A stretch of DNA of 64,000 nt from VFMC01 sp044238435. Its GTDB lineage: Bacteria > Actinomycetota > Acidimicrobiia > Acidimicrobiales > Ilumatobacteraceae. Under the pieces are notes generated by a model. That model searched no databases. It saw only the letters and a list, made by a program, of their open reading frames with translations, and was not told the DNA's origin. Positions 1 to 8,796 of the stretch are shown here, in pieces (position 1 is the stretch's first letter; every line of letters starts with the position of its first letter). Made by a program: the position numbers and the translations under genes. The stretch lies in assembly GCA_044238435.1 (NCBI GenBank), contig JBIIDH010000004.1, forward strand, positions 9,875 through 73,874. The letters run 5' to 3'.

Positions 1-760
1 GTTCGGCCACCACCGCCGGTGCGGCGAGCCCGGCCCGGTCGAACGCGGCGAGCAGGGTGGCCCCACCCACCCCGTGCAGCGCCGTGTAGGCAGCGGGTCG
101 GCCGGCGAGATCGGCCCGGAACCGCACGGCGGGCACCGCAGCGAGATAGGCCTCGACGTACTCGGGGCCGAGCATCTCGATGAGCGGATGGTCGGTCGGT
201 GCCAACTCGACGGTGCACGGGTCGACGGCGTCGATACAGGCGGCGATCTGCTCGTCGGCCGGCGGCACGATCTGTGCACCGGCGCCGAGGTACACCTTGT
301 AGCCGTTGTCGGCGGGCGGATTGTGGCTGGCGGTGACCATCACACCGGCCGACGCCCCCACGCCGGTGATGTTCCATGCCAACACCGGCGTGGGCACCAC
401 GTGCGCGAACAGCAGCGCCCGCACCCCACGGGCCGCACACACCCGGGCCGTGTCGAGGGCAAAAGCGTCGCTCTTGCGGCGGGCGTCGTAGCCGATGATC
501 ACACTCGGCTGCACACCCTCGGGCACCGTGGCCAGCAGATGGTCGGCCAACCCGGCGGCAGCCTGACGCACGACGAGGCGGTTCATGCGCTGCGGGCCGG
601 CGCCCACGGCGCCCCGGAGACCGGCGGTACCGAACTGGAGCCGTCCGGTGAACCGCGCCACCAGCTCGTCGTCGGGACCGGCCAGCAGCGCGGTCAGCTC
701 GGCGCGCATGTCGTCGTCGGGTTCGGAAGCGAGCCAACGCTCGGCGGTCTGTCTCGTCAC
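1..760 (-). CDS. Phosphoglucomutase/phosphomannomutase, 3' end cut by window edge
   Basis: The first ~253 residues of an alpha-D-phosphohexomutase are visible. These enzymes move phosphate between C1 and C6 of glucose or mannose phosphates. The active-site serine loop reads TASHNPP near residue 146, followed by NGYKVY, both hallmark features of the family; an early FGTAGLRG motif (about residue 43) is typical of the PgcA/PGM2-like branch. The GTG start (758-760) overlaps the TGA of the upstream kinase gene as GTGA, so the two are translationally coupled and probably one operon. The metal-binding and phosphate-binding C-terminal domains lie outside the window, so glucose versus mannose preference cannot be judged. 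Family assignment is firm. Confidence 0.93.
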   Translation of the reverse strand, partial: MTRQTAERWLASEPDDDMRAELTALLAGPDDELVARFTGRLQFGTAGLRGAVGAGPQRMNRLVVRQAAAGLADHLLATVPEGVQPSVIIGYDARRKSDAFALDTARVCAARGVRALLFAHVVPTPVLAWNITGVGASAGVMVTASHNPPADNGYKVYLGAGAQIVPPADEQIAACIDAVDPCTVELAPTDHPLIEMLGPEYVEAYLAAVPAVRFRADLAGRPAAYTALHGVGGATLLAAFDRAGLAAPAVVAE

Positions 761-1743
761 GGCAGGAGCGTCTTCAGTTCCACCAGTGGCCGCGGACCGA
801 CGTGCGAGATCACCTCGGCGGCAGCGATCGAGCCGAGGCGGGCACATTCGGGCAGGCTGAGGTCGCGGGTGTAGCCGTAGAGGAATCCGGCGGCGAACAG
901 ATCGCCTGCACCGGTGGTGTCGAGCACCTGCTCGACCGGTTCGGCAGGCGCGCCGAGCACACCATCGGGCGTGACCACCAGGCAACCGTCGGAGCCCACC
1001 GTGATGACCGCCAGGCTGCAGTCGCGCTGCACCTCGCGGATGGCCCGGTCGAGGCTGTCGACCTCGTACAACGACACCAGCTCGTGCTCGTTGCCGAACA
1101 GGATGTCGACCTCGTCGGCAACCAGCGCACGGAAGTCGTCGCGGTGGCGGTCGACGCAGAACGAGTCGCTGAGGGTGAGGCTGACCTGGCGCTGATGGGC
1201 GTGGGCGATGCGAGCCGCATGGCGGAACGCCTCTTTCGCCTCGGGCCGGTCGTACAGGTAGCCCTCCATGTAGAGCACCTTGCCGGCGGCCACGGTGGCC
1301 TCGTCGATGTCGCCGGGGCGCAGCAGCGACGACACACCGAGGTAGGTGTTCATCGTGCGTTCGGCATCGGGGGTGACCACGATGATGCAGCGGCCGGTGG
1401 GGGTGTCGCCGTCGGGCCTGCCGGCACGGAACTGCACACCCACCGCGCGCAGGTCGTGGCCGAACACCTGACCGAGGTCGTCGTGGCTCACCTTGCCGAT
1501 GTAGGCCGCCCGTCCACCGAAGCTGGCCACACCGACGACGGTGTTGGCAGCCGACCCACCGCTCATCTGGATGGCGCTGCCGAGCGCCCGGTAGAGGTGC
1601 ATCGCCCGGTCGGTATCGACCAGGGTCATCGAGCCCTTCACGAGTTCGTGGTGGCTGAGGAACCAGTCGTCGGCGTGGGAGATGACGTCGACCAGGGCAT
1701 TGCCGATACCCACTACGTCGAACTGCAGCGCCACGTCGGTCAC
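757..1743 (-). CDS. PfkB-family carbohydrate kinase, adenosine kinase-like
   Basis: A 328-residue ribokinase-fold kinase. The N-terminal GNALVDV segment, the GGSAANT glycine-rich lid region and the C-terminal DTTGAGDLFAAGF anion-hole/catalytic-base motif define the PfkB family. The N-terminus and the SGGSAANTVVGVA segment are closest to bacterial adenosine kinases, which phosphorylate adenosine to AMP; other nucleoside or sugar substrates remain possible. I chose the GTG at 1743 because a TAGCGT hexamer ends 8 bases before it, and because the reading frame upstream looks like random high-GC coding. The gene is divergent from pepN and overlaps the downstream phosphohexomutase by 4 bases. Confidence 0.9.
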   Translation of the reverse strand: MTDVALQFDVVGIGNALVDVISHADDWFLSHHELVKGSMTLVDTDRAMHLYRALGSAIQMSGGSAANTVVGVASFGGRAAYIGKVSHDDLGQVFGHDLRAVGVQFRAGRPDGDTPTGRCIIVVTPDAERTMNTYLGVSSLLRPGDIDEATVAAGKVLYMEGYLYDRPEAKEAFRHAARIAHAHQRQVSLTLSDSFCVDRHRDDFRALVADEVDILFGNEHELVSLYEVDSLDRAIREVQRDCSLAVITVGSDGCLVVTPDGVLGAPAEPVEQVLDTTGAGDLFAAGFLYGYTRDLSLPECARLGSIAAAEVISHVGPRPLVELKTLLP

Positions 1744-1751
1744 GGGTGACG

Positions 1752-1757
1752 ACGCTA
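1752..1757 (-). promoter_or_regulatory. -10 box of kinase/phosphohexomutase operon
   Basis: TAGCGT, 8 bases before the GTG at 1743; no Shine-Dalgarno, so the transcript is predicted leaderless. Confidence 0.6.
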
Positions 1758-1788
1758 CCCGGTCGCCTCCCGCAGCGGCTCGCATCGG

Positions 1789-1794
1789 TAGCCT
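1789..1794 (+). promoter_or_regulatory. -10 box of pepN
   Basis: TAGCCT, 8 bases before the GTG at 1803; faces away from the kinase promoter 32 bases to the left. Confidence 0.6.
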
Positions 1795-1802
1795 CGGGCG
1801 CT

Positions 1803-4331
1803 GTGACCGACGATCCGTACCGCCTGCCCCGCACCGTGGTGCCAACCCGCTACGACCTGGTACTCGTGCCCGATCTGGCGACCGCAACCTTCCGTGGCCG
1901 CGTCGACATCGCGCTCGACGTGACCGAGGCGGTCGACCGCCTGGTGCTGAACGCCGACGAACTGGGCATCGTCTCGGTGGCCGTGAACGGCATTGTGATC
2001 GACAGCCATCACCTCGAGTCGGCCACCGAACGCCTGGTGGTCGACCGGTCCCTCGCCCCTGGTGCGGCGACGCTCAGCATCGAGTTCACGGGCATCCTGA
2101 ACGACAAACTGCGCGGCTGGTACCGCAGCACGTTCCGCGACACCGACGGGAACGAACAGGTCATCGCCACCAGCCAGATGCAGGCCACCGACTGCCGCCG
2201 CGCCTTTCCCTGCTGGGACGAACCCGACTTCAAGGCGGTCTTCGCCGTCACGCTCGTGGTCGAGCCGCACCTGCTCGCCATCTCGAACGGCGCCGAGGTC
2301 GAGCGCACCGAGCAGACCGACGGCAAGCACGCGGTTCGCTTTGCCGACACGATGCCGATGAGCACCTACCTGGTGGCGTTCGTAGTGGGCCCACTCGCCG
2401 TCACCGAACCGGTGCAGGTGCCACTGTTGGGCGACCCCTCCCGCACCATCCCGCTACGCATCGTGCACGTGCCCGGCAAGGAGCACCTCACCGAGTTCGG
2501 CCTGCACACCGGCGAGTTCGCGCTCGCCTGGTATCAGGAGTACTACGGCCTGCCATACCCCACCGACAAGTGCGACATGATCGCCCTGCCCGACTTCGCG
2601 GCCGGCGCGATGGAGAACCTCGGCTGCATCACCTACCGCGAGAACCTGCTGCTCGCCGACCCGGCCACCAGCACGCAGGCCGAGCGACAGACCATCGCCG
2701 ATGTGATCACCCACGAGCTCGCCCACATGTGGTTCGGCGACCTGGTGACCATGCGCTGGTGGAACGGCATCTGGTTGAACGAGGCGTTCGCCACGTTCAT
2801 GGAGGTGGCCTGCTGCGACGCCTACCGGCCCGATTGGCAGCGCTGGACCAGCTTCGGCCTCGAGCGCAGCATGGCCTTCGAGGTCGACTCGCTGGCCAGC
2901 ACCCGGGCGGTCGAGTTCCCCGTGTTCGCCCCGGCCGACTGCGACGGCATGTTCGACGTGCTCACCTATCAGAAGGGCGGCGCACTGCTGCGCATGCTCG
3001 AGCAGTACCTCAGCGTCGAAGGCTTCCGCGCCGGCGTGAACCACTACCTCCGCACACACGCCCACGCGAACACCGAGACCGGCGACCTCTGGGACGCGAT
3101 CGAGGCGATGAACCCGGGCACCCCGGTTCGCCGGATGATGGACAGTTGGATCTGGCAGCCCGGCTATCCGCTGGTGCTCGCCCGACTCGACGGGGCCGAC
3201 CTGGTGCTGAGCCAGCAGCGTTTCGCATTCGGCCCCACCGACGACCCCACGCTGTGGGTGGTGCCGGTGCACGTGCGCAACGGCGGCAGCGAGCAGCGGG
3301 TGCTGCTCGACGGCGACACGGTGCGCGTGCACCTCGACGCACCCGACGACGCCGTCGTCGTGAACGCCGGCGGACACGGCTTCATGCGGGTGGGCTACGA
3401 CGCTGCACTGCGCAGCCGGCTCGACGGGGCGGCTCTCGCCGAGCTGTCCACCATCGAGCGGTACAACCTGGTCGACGACGCGTGGAACGAGTGCGTTGCG
3501 GGTCGCCTCGACGCAGCCGGGCTGCTCGCCCTGCTGGAAGGCTTCAGCAGTGAGCGCGACCTTGCCGTCTGGCAGGCCGTGGCGATGGCGTTGCGCGGTC
3601 TCGGCCGCCTGGTCGACGGCGACGCCCACGCCGCGTTGCGGGCGCGGGTGCACGCGTTGGCATCACCCGCGCTCGATGCGCTCGGCTGGCAGCCGGCAGC
3701 CGGCGAGGACGACCTCACCGGCAAGCTGCGCGGCCTGTTGGTCGGACTGGTGGCCGTGCTCGGCGACGACGCCGACGCGCAGGCCCGCTGCCGCACCATC
3801 TTCGACGCACCCGACGGGGTGCACCCCGAGCTCGTGGCGGCTGCCACCACCGTCGTGGCGTCCATCGGCGGCGACGACGAGTACGAGCGGCTGTTGCACG
3901 GTTTCCGGCACGGCACCACCCCGCAGGAGCAGTTGCGGCACCTCTACGCCCTCGGCGACCTGCCCGACGCTGCACTCGTGCAGCGGGTGTGCGAACTGGC
4001 GCTCAGCGACGAGGTGAAGACGATGAACGCGCCGTTCCTGCTGCAGCGCTGCATCGCCAACCGCCACCACGGTGTGCAGGCGTGGCGGTTCGTCCGCCAG
4101 CACTGGGCCGAGATCAACGACCGGTTCCCCGCCAGCCTCATCGTGCGCGTGGCCGATCCGGCCAAACTGCTGAACACCCCCGAGGTGGTGGCCGACGTGC
4201 AAGCGTTCTTCACCGAGCACCCCATTGCGCAGTCGGCCAAGACGCTCGATCAGGTCCTCGAGCGTCAGCGGGTGAACGCCGCGCTGCGGACCCGCGACGA
4301 GGCGCCGCTCACGGCTGCGCTGCTGGGATGA
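1803..4331 (+). CDS. pepN: Aminopeptidase N (M1 family zinc metallopeptidase)
   Basis: An 842-residue M1 aminopeptidase that removes N-terminal amino acids from peptides in the cytoplasm. The exopeptidase motif GAMEN lies near residue 270. The zinc site HELAHMWFGD starts near residue 303, and the distal zinc glutamate is in WLNEAFATF about 20 residues on. An ERAP1-like C-terminal helical domain fills the last ~330 residues, as in full-length actinobacterial PepN. The GTG start at 1803 follows a TAGCCT box and begins VTDDPYRLPRTVVPTRYDL, matching the usual position of the conserved PxxYDL segment. The 3' end overlaps the convergent DsbA-like gene by 23 bases, so both stop codons lie inside the neighbour's coding sequence. 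Confidence 0.96.
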   Translation: MTDDPYRLPRTVVPTRYDLVLVPDLATATFRGRVDIALDVTEAVDRLVLNADELGIVSVAVNGIVIDSHHLESATERLVVDRSLAPGAATLSIEFTGILNDKLRGWYRSTFRDTDGNEQVIATSQMQATDCRRAFPCWDEPDFKAVFAVTLVVEPHLLAISNGAEVERTEQTDGKHAVRFADTMPMSTYLVAFVVGPLAVTEPVQVPLLGDPSRTIPLRIVHVPGKEHLTEFGLHTGEFALAWYQEYYGLPYPTDKCDMIALPDFAAGAMENLGCITYRENLLLADPATSTQAERQTIADVITHELAHMWFGDLVTMRWWNGIWLNEAFATFMEVACCDAYRPDWQRWTSFGLERSMAFEVDSLASTRAVEFPVFAPADCDGMFDVLTYQKGGALLRMLEQYLSVEGFRAGVNHYLRTHAHANTETGDLWDAIEAMNPGTPVRRMMDSWIWQPGYPLVLARLDGADLVLSQQRFAFGPTDDPTLWVVPVHVRNGGSEQRVLLDGDTVRVHLDAPDDAVVVNAGGHGFMRVGYDAALRSRLDGAALAELSTIERYNLVDDAWNECVAGRLDAAGLLALLEGFSSERDLAVWQAVAMALRGLGRLVDGDAHAALRARVHALASPALDALGWQPAAGEDDLTGKLRGLLVGLVAVLGDDADAQARCRTIFDAPDGVHPELVAAATTVVASIGGDDEYERLLHGFRHGTTPQEQLRHLYALGDLPDAALVQRVCELALSDEVKTMNAPFLLQRCIANRHHGVQAWRFVRQHWAEINDRFPASLIVRVADPAKLLNTPEVVADVQAFFTEHPIAQSAKTLDQVLERQRVNAALRTRDEAPLTAALLG

Positions 4332-4947
4332 CCTGAGCCAAGAACTGCTGCAGCCGCGTTGCGTCGGCGTGCACAGCGAGGCCCGTCACCGGATCCTTGG
4401 TGATCTGCAGCGACGGACAGAACATGTCGGTACCGGCCGCGAAGAAGTGGGGCGATCCGATGACCCCACGGCGGCGGCCGTCCTCCCAGTCGGCCCGCAC
4501 CGCCTCGCGGTCGGCGTCGTCGGGCAGCGGCACGCCCAGCGACTCGGCGATGCCTGCCAGCACGACGGGGTCGCTGATGTCGGCGCCCTGCTCGAACAGC
4601 GCGTCGCGAACAGCGAAGCTCATCCGCTCGCCGAGCCGCTGATCGGTGCGATAGGCGCGGACCACCAGTGCCAGCGCTTCCAGGGTGGAGGTCGGGAAGT
4701 GCTCTGGGTCGAGGCCGGCGAACAGGTCGGGCGCCACCTGGGCGCGCAGCGCGGCAGCATTGGTGCAGGTCTTCCCGGCATCCATTGGCGCACCGTTCAC
4801 CAGTTCGAGCGGCCAGGCGCGCACGACGATGACGGTGTCAGGTCGAGTGCTCCGGTCGCGCTGTGCCGCGACCATTCGGAGACCCATGTGGGTGAACGGG
4901 CACCAGATGTCGGCGAACACCTCGATGGTCGGCGCGGTATCGGTCAC
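4309..4947 (-). CDS. DsbA-family thioredoxin-fold protein
   Basis: A 212-residue protein of the DsbA/2-hydroxychromene-2-carboxylate isomerase superfamily. The N-terminal strand IEVFADIWCPFTHMG carries a single cysteine (CPFT) where classical DsbA has CxxC, so it cannot form the usual disulfide in that motif and is more like the isomerase/FrnE branch. The GSPHFF segment contains the cis-Pro expected in the fold, and no signal peptide is seen, so it is probably cytoplasmic. The GTG at 4947 follows CAGGAT by 6 bases. Substrate and partner are unknown. The 3' end overlaps pepN tail to tail. Confidence 0.8.
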   Translation of the reverse strand: MTDTAPTIEVFADIWCPFTHMGLRMVAAQRDRSTRPDTVIVVRAWPLELVNGAPMDAGKTCTNAAALRAQVAPDLFAGLDPEHFPTSTLEALALVVRAYRTDQRLGERMSFAVRDALFEQGADISDPVVLAGIAESLGVPLPDDADREAVRADWEDGRRRGVIGSPHFFAAGTDMFCPSLQITKDPVTGLAVHADATRLQQFLAQVIPAAQP

Positions 4948-4953
4948 GCACCC

Positions 4954-4959
4954 ATCCTG
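4954..4959 (-). promoter_or_regulatory. -10 box of DsbA-like gene
   Basis: CAGGAT, 6 bases before the GTG at 4947, squeezed into the 13-base gap after the acyl-CoA ligase stop codon. Confidence 0.45.
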
Positions 4960-4960
4960 G

Positions 4961-6592
4961 TCAGCCGACGATCTCGACATCCAACTCGCCCGCGGTGTGG
5001 CGGGCGCGCAGCACCTTCTTGTCGAACTTGCCCACGCTGGTCTTGGGTACCTCGGTGATGAAGCTCCACCGCTCGGGCAACCAGAACTTGGCGGTGCGCT
5101 CGCTCAGCCAGATGCGCAGTTCCTCGGCGGTGACGGTGGCGCCTTCCTTCAGCACCACACACGCCATCGGGCGCTCGTCCCACCGCGGGTCGGGCACGCC
5201 GATGACCGCTGCCTCGAGCACGGCGGGGTGGCCCATGATGGTGTTCTCGAGGTCGACCGAACTGACCCATTCGCCACCGCTCTTGATGACGTCCTTGGCG
5301 CGGTCGCTGATCATCACGTAGCCGTTGGGCAGCACCGAGGCCACGTCGCCGGTGCGCAGCCAGCCGTCGTGGAACTTCTCGGGGTCGTCGACGTTGTAGT
5401 ACTCGGCCGTGATCCACGAGCCGCGCACCTCGATCTCGCCGAGCGACTCGCCGTCCCACGCCACGACGTCGCCGTTGTCGTCGGTGATGCGCAGTTCGAC
5501 ACCGGGCATGATGCGGCCGGTCTTCACCCGCCAGTCGGTCTCGCTGAGGTCGGCCATGTCCTTCGGCGGGTGGCCGATGGCGCACACCGGACTGGTCTCG
5601 GTCATGCCCCAGCCCTGCACCAGCGGCACACCGAACACGTCGCGGTAGCCGTCGATGAGGCCGCGCGGCACGGCCGAGCCGCCACACATCACCAGGCGCA
5701 GGCTCGACATGTCGGTGCCCGGCGCGTTCACCAGCAGGTCGTTCAGCACCGTGGGCACAGCACCGGTGAGCGTGGGCTGGGTATCGGCGATGACCTTGCT
5801 GAGCGGCCCTGCCTGCAGGAACTGCTGCGGGAACACGAGGTCGGCACCGATCATCCACGCCGCGTACGGCGTGCCCCACGCGTTGGCGTGGAACATCGGC
5901 ACGATGACGAGCATGCGGTCGGTCTCGGCGAGAGCGATGTTGGCGGTGGAGGTGACGGCGAACGAGTGCATGTAGGTGCTGCGATGGCTGTACATCACGC
6001 CCTTCGGGTTACCCGTCGTGCCGCTCGTGTAGCACATGGCCATGCCCTGCTTCTCGTCGATGTCGGGGTACTCGAAGCCACCCGGCGCTGCGTCGACGAG
6101 CGTGTCGTAGTCGAGCAGGCCGTCGCCGAGGCCCTGCACGGCGGAGGTGGGCGCGGCGGCCGAGCCCTTCACGATGATGTGCTGCACCGTGGTGAGCTGA
6201 TCGCGCACCCGGGCCAGCAACGGCGCGATGGACGCATCGACGATGATGACCTTGTCCTCGGCGTGGTTGATCACATAGGCGAGCTGCTCGGGGAACAGGC
6301 GGATGTTCAGCGTGTGCAGCACCGCACCCATGCACGGGATGGCCAGGTAGGCCTCGAGGTGGGTCTGGTTGTTCCACATGAACGTGCCCACCCGGTCGCC
6401 CTGCTGCACGCCCAGCGACGACAGCACGGCCGCCAGTCGGTCGGCCCGGTCGGACACCTCGGCGAACGTCGATTCGATGTAGCCCTCGCCCGTGAACGTG
6501 ATGACCTTGCTGTTCGCGTGCACCGTGCGGCCGTGCTCGAGGATCGGCTTGATGGTGAGCTGGTAGTCGTCCTGCATGGTGCTGCGCAGCAT
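4961..6592 (-). CDS. Fatty-acid--CoA ligase (AMP-binding, ANL superfamily)
   Basis: A 543-residue acyl-CoA synthetase that activates a carboxylic acid with ATP and CoA. The P-loop YTSGTTGNPKGVMYSH, the GWGMTET adenine motif, the TGD hinge in WLRTGDVA and the C-terminal KSGGEWVSS/GK region give a complete ANL enzyme. Overall similarity is to medium/long-chain fatty-acyl ligases, but chain length cannot be read. Two methionines are close together. I chose 6592 because an AGGGGGA Shine-Dalgarno lies 5 bases before it, making this one of the minority of leadered genes here (promoter TATTCT at 6628-6633). It is divergent from thrH. Confidence 0.93.
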   Translation of the reverse strand: MLRSTMQDDYQLTIKPILEHGRTVHANSKVITFTGEGYIESTFAEVSDRADRLAAVLSSLGVQQGDRVGTFMWNNQTHLEAYLAIPCMGAVLHTLNIRLFPEQLAYVINHAEDKVIIVDASIAPLLARVRDQLTTVQHIIVKGSAAAPTSAVQGLGDGLLDYDTLVDAAPGGFEYPDIDEKQGMAMCYTSGTTGNPKGVMYSHRSTYMHSFAVTSTANIALAETDRMLVIVPMFHANAWGTPYAAWMIGADLVFPQQFLQAGPLSKVIADTQPTLTGAVPTVLNDLLVNAPGTDMSSLRLVMCGGSAVPRGLIDGYRDVFGVPLVQGWGMTETSPVCAIGHPPKDMADLSETDWRVKTGRIMPGVELRITDDNGDVVAWDGESLGEIEVRGSWITAEYYNVDDPEKFHDGWLRTGDVASVLPNGYVMISDRAKDVIKSGGEWVSSVDLENTIMGHPAVLEAAVIGVPDPRWDERPMACVVLKEGATVTAEELRIWLSERTAKFWLPERWSFITEVPKTSVGKFDKKVLRARHTAGELDVEIVG

Positions 6593-6627
6593 GTGTTCCC
6601 CCTGGTCGATGTCGACGTGTGCTGCGA

Positions 6628-6633
6628 AGAATA
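6628..6633 (-). promoter_or_regulatory. -10 box of acyl-CoA ligase (leadered)
   Basis: TATTCT, 35 bases before the ATG, leaving a leader of about 30 bases that contains AGGGGGA. A good -35 is not evident. Confidence 0.45.
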
Positions 6634-6679
6634 GACAGCGCGGCAACGACGACCACCGTCCTGGCGGTGCATCACGGCG

Positions 6680-6685
6680 TACGCT
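6680..6685 (+). promoter_or_regulatory. -10 box of thrH
   Basis: TACGCT, 8 bases before the ATG at 6694; no Shine-Dalgarno present. Confidence 0.55.
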
Positions 6686-6693
6686 CCTACGCG

Positions 6694-7299
6694 ATGACCA
6701 ACCAGACCATTGTCACCCTCGACCTCGAGGGCGTGCTCGTGCCCGAGATCTGGATCGCCGTGGCCGAACGCACCGGCATCGCCGAACTGCGCCGCACCAC
6801 CCGCGACGAACCCGACTACGACGTGCTCATGCGCGGCCGCCTGCAGATCCTCGACCAGCACGGCCTGACGATGTCGACGATCGCCGACGTGATCGACGGC
6901 CTCGGCCCGATGGAGGGTGCCCGCGACTTCCTCGACGCGCTGCGGGCCCGTACCCAGGTGGTCATCCTCTCCGACACGTTCGAGCAGTTCGCCGCGCCGC
7001 TGATGCGCCACCTCGGGATGCCCACCATCTTGTGCCACCGCCTCGTGGTCGCCGACGACCGCATCGTCGACTATCGCCTGCGCATGGCCGACCAGAAGCG
7101 CCACGCGGTGAACGCCTTCCGGTCGTTGCAGTACCGGGTGGTGGCCGCGGGCGATTCGTACAACGACGCTGCGATGTTGGGCGCCGCCGATGCCGGGTTC
7201 TGGTTCCGGTCGCCCGACTCCATCGCCGCCGAGTTCCCCGATTTCCCGCGCGCCGAGCACTACGACGATCTGTTCGCGCTCATCACCGGCGCGCTGTGA
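6694..7299 (+). CDS. thrH: HAD-family phosphoserine phosphatase/homoserine phosphotransferase ThrH
   Basis: A 201-residue HAD hydrolase very like ThrH of Pseudomonas, which removes phosphate from phosphoserine and can transfer it to homoserine. Motif I is LDLEGVLVPEIW with the nucleophilic Asp, motif II is the Ser of VILSDTFEQF, and motif III/IV is the GDSYNDAAML metal site. The length fits the family (~205). The LEGVLVPE variant in place of the usual DxD first loop is a ThrH trait. Cytosolic; serine/threonine metabolism is inferred. Its TGA overlaps the GTG of the serine hydrolase that follows, so the two are cotranslated. Confidence 0.9.
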   Translation: MTNQTIVTLDLEGVLVPEIWIAVAERTGIAELRRTTRDEPDYDVLMRGRLQILDQHGLTMSTIADVIDGLGPMEGARDFLDALRARTQVVILSDTFEQFAAPLMRHLGMPTILCHRLVVADDRIVDYRLRMADQKRHAVNAFRSLQYRVVAAGDSYNDAAMLGAADAGFWFRSPDSIAAEFPDFPRAEHYDDLFALITGAL

Positions 7300-8732
7300 A
7301 CCTCGCCTCGGTCACCGAGCAGCACGACGCGCTCGCAGGTCTGGTGGCCGACTACGCCGCCCAGCATCGCTGCCCGAGCATCTCGTGGGGCATCGTTGCG
7401 GAGGGCCAGGTGGTGGTGGCCGGCGCGGCGGGCACGCTGGATGTCGACGCGCCCGGCCAGCGCACACCGACCGCCGATTCGGTGTACCGCATCGCGTCGA
7501 TGACGAAGAGCTTCACGTGCGCGGCCCTGTTGGCGCTGCGCGACGACGGGGTGCTGTCGCTGACCGACCCCATCGCCCGGTATGCCCCCGAACTCGCCAC
7601 CGTGGTGGGCCCCACGGCCGACGCCGCGCCCATCACCGTCGGCGACCTGATGTCGATGGCGTCGGGCCTCGCCACCGACGACGCCTGGGCCGACCGTCAC
7701 CTCGAGATCAGCGACGACGAACTCGATGCGCTCATCGCCCAGGGTGTGGTGTTCGCCCACGGACCGGGCACGGCGTACGAGTACTCGAACCTCGGGTTCG
7801 GGCTGCTGGGCCGCGTGGTGCTGCGAGCCACCGGCTGCACGGTGCAGCAGCACATCAGCGAGCGACTGCTCGAGCCCCTCCACATGACCCGCAGCACCTG
7901 GGTGCAACCGGCCCACGACGACTGGGCGCGCCCGCACCGGGTGCAGGACGGCACCGTCGTACCCGAGGGCACGCCGCTGCAGGGCGACGGGGGTATCGCC
8001 CCGATGGGTGGGCTGTGGACCACGGTCGCCGATCTCGCCCGCTGGGTGCACTTCCTCGACGATGCGTTCCCGCCGCGCGACGACGCCGACGACGGCCCGG
8101 TGCGCCGCGCCTCGCGCCGCGAGATGCAGCGCATCCACACGTACGTGGGATCGACGATGCTGGCCGGCCAACGGCTGACCGCAGGCTACGGCTACGGGCT
8201 GCGCATCGCCGACAGCCCCACCCTCGGCCGCATCGTCACCCACGCCGGCGGCCTGCCCGGGTACGGCTCGAACATGCGCTGGCTGAGTGGGCGACGCCTC
8301 GGCGCGGTCGCCCTGTCGAACGGCACCTACGCGCCGATGAGCGAACTCACGATGCGGATGCTGATGCTGCTCGACGGCGCCGGCGCCGTGCCGCCGACAC
8401 CGCAGCCGTTCTCGTTCGAGGTGTTGGGTGCAGCAGCGGCACTGGTGGGGCTGTTGGCGAACTGGCGCGACGAGGTGGCCGACGAGGTGTTCGCCGACAA
8501 CGTGGCGCCCGACGAGTCGTTCGCCCGACGCGCCGATGCGGCGCACCGCCTGGTCGATGCCTGCGGAGGGTCGCTCGAGGTGCTCGCGATCACGCCGTCG
8601 AGCGGCGCTGGCGCCACCGTCGACCTCGCCCATCCATCGGGTTCGCCCGTCCGCGTGCGCCTCGAGCTGGCGCCCACACGCCCGCTCCGGGTGCAGTGGT
8701 ACGAGGTCACCGTGCCCGCCGATCAGGCCTGA
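7296..8732 (+). CDS. Beta-lactamase-family serine hydrolase (class C/esterase fold)
   Basis: A 478-residue penicillin-binding-protein-fold hydrolase. The SxxK nucleophile is SMTK near residue 70, the YxN motif is YSN near residue 165, and the KTG-equivalent is HAGG near residue 320. A ~120-residue C-terminal extension after the catalytic domain has no motif I recognise. There is no signal peptide, so a cytoplasmic esterase or peptidase is more likely than a cell-wall beta-lactamase. The GTG start is fixed by the 4-base overlap with thrH. Substrate unknown. Confidence 0.88.
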   Translation: MNLASVTEQHDALAGLVADYAAQHRCPSISWGIVAEGQVVVAGAAGTLDVDAPGQRTPTADSVYRIASMTKSFTCAALLALRDDGVLSLTDPIARYAPELATVVGPTADAAPITVGDLMSMASGLATDDAWADRHLEISDDELDALIAQGVVFAHGPGTAYEYSNLGFGLLGRVVLRATGCTVQQHISERLLEPLHMTRSTWVQPAHDDWARPHRVQDGTVVPEGTPLQGDGGIAPMGGLWTTVADLARWVHFLDDAFPPRDDADDGPVRRASRREMQRIHTYVGSTMLAGQRLTAGYGYGLRIADSPTLGRIVTHAGGLPGYGSNMRWLSGRRLGAVALSNGTYAPMSELTMRMLMLLDGAGAVPPTPQPFSFEVLGAAAALVGLLANWRDEVADEVFADNVAPDESFARRADAAHRLVDACGGSLEVLAITPSSGAGATVDLAHPSGSPVRVRLELAPTRPLRVQWYEVTVPADQA

Positions 8733-8784
8733 CCGGCTGGCTGCGAGGGCCTGTTCGACCCTGTTGCCCGGGCGGCGGCCGATT

Positions 8785-8790
8785 CACGCT
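8785..8790 (+). promoter_or_regulatory. -10 box of SIMPL lipoprotein gene
   Basis: CACGCT, 6 bases before the ATG at 8797; T to C at the first position. Confidence 0.4.
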
Positions 8791-8796
8791 CGGCGC

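Noticed and set aside
8724..8753. CAGGCC/GGCCTG repeat after the serine hydrolase as a terminator
   Set aside because: Six pairs with an 18-base loop and no T-tract is too weak to call.
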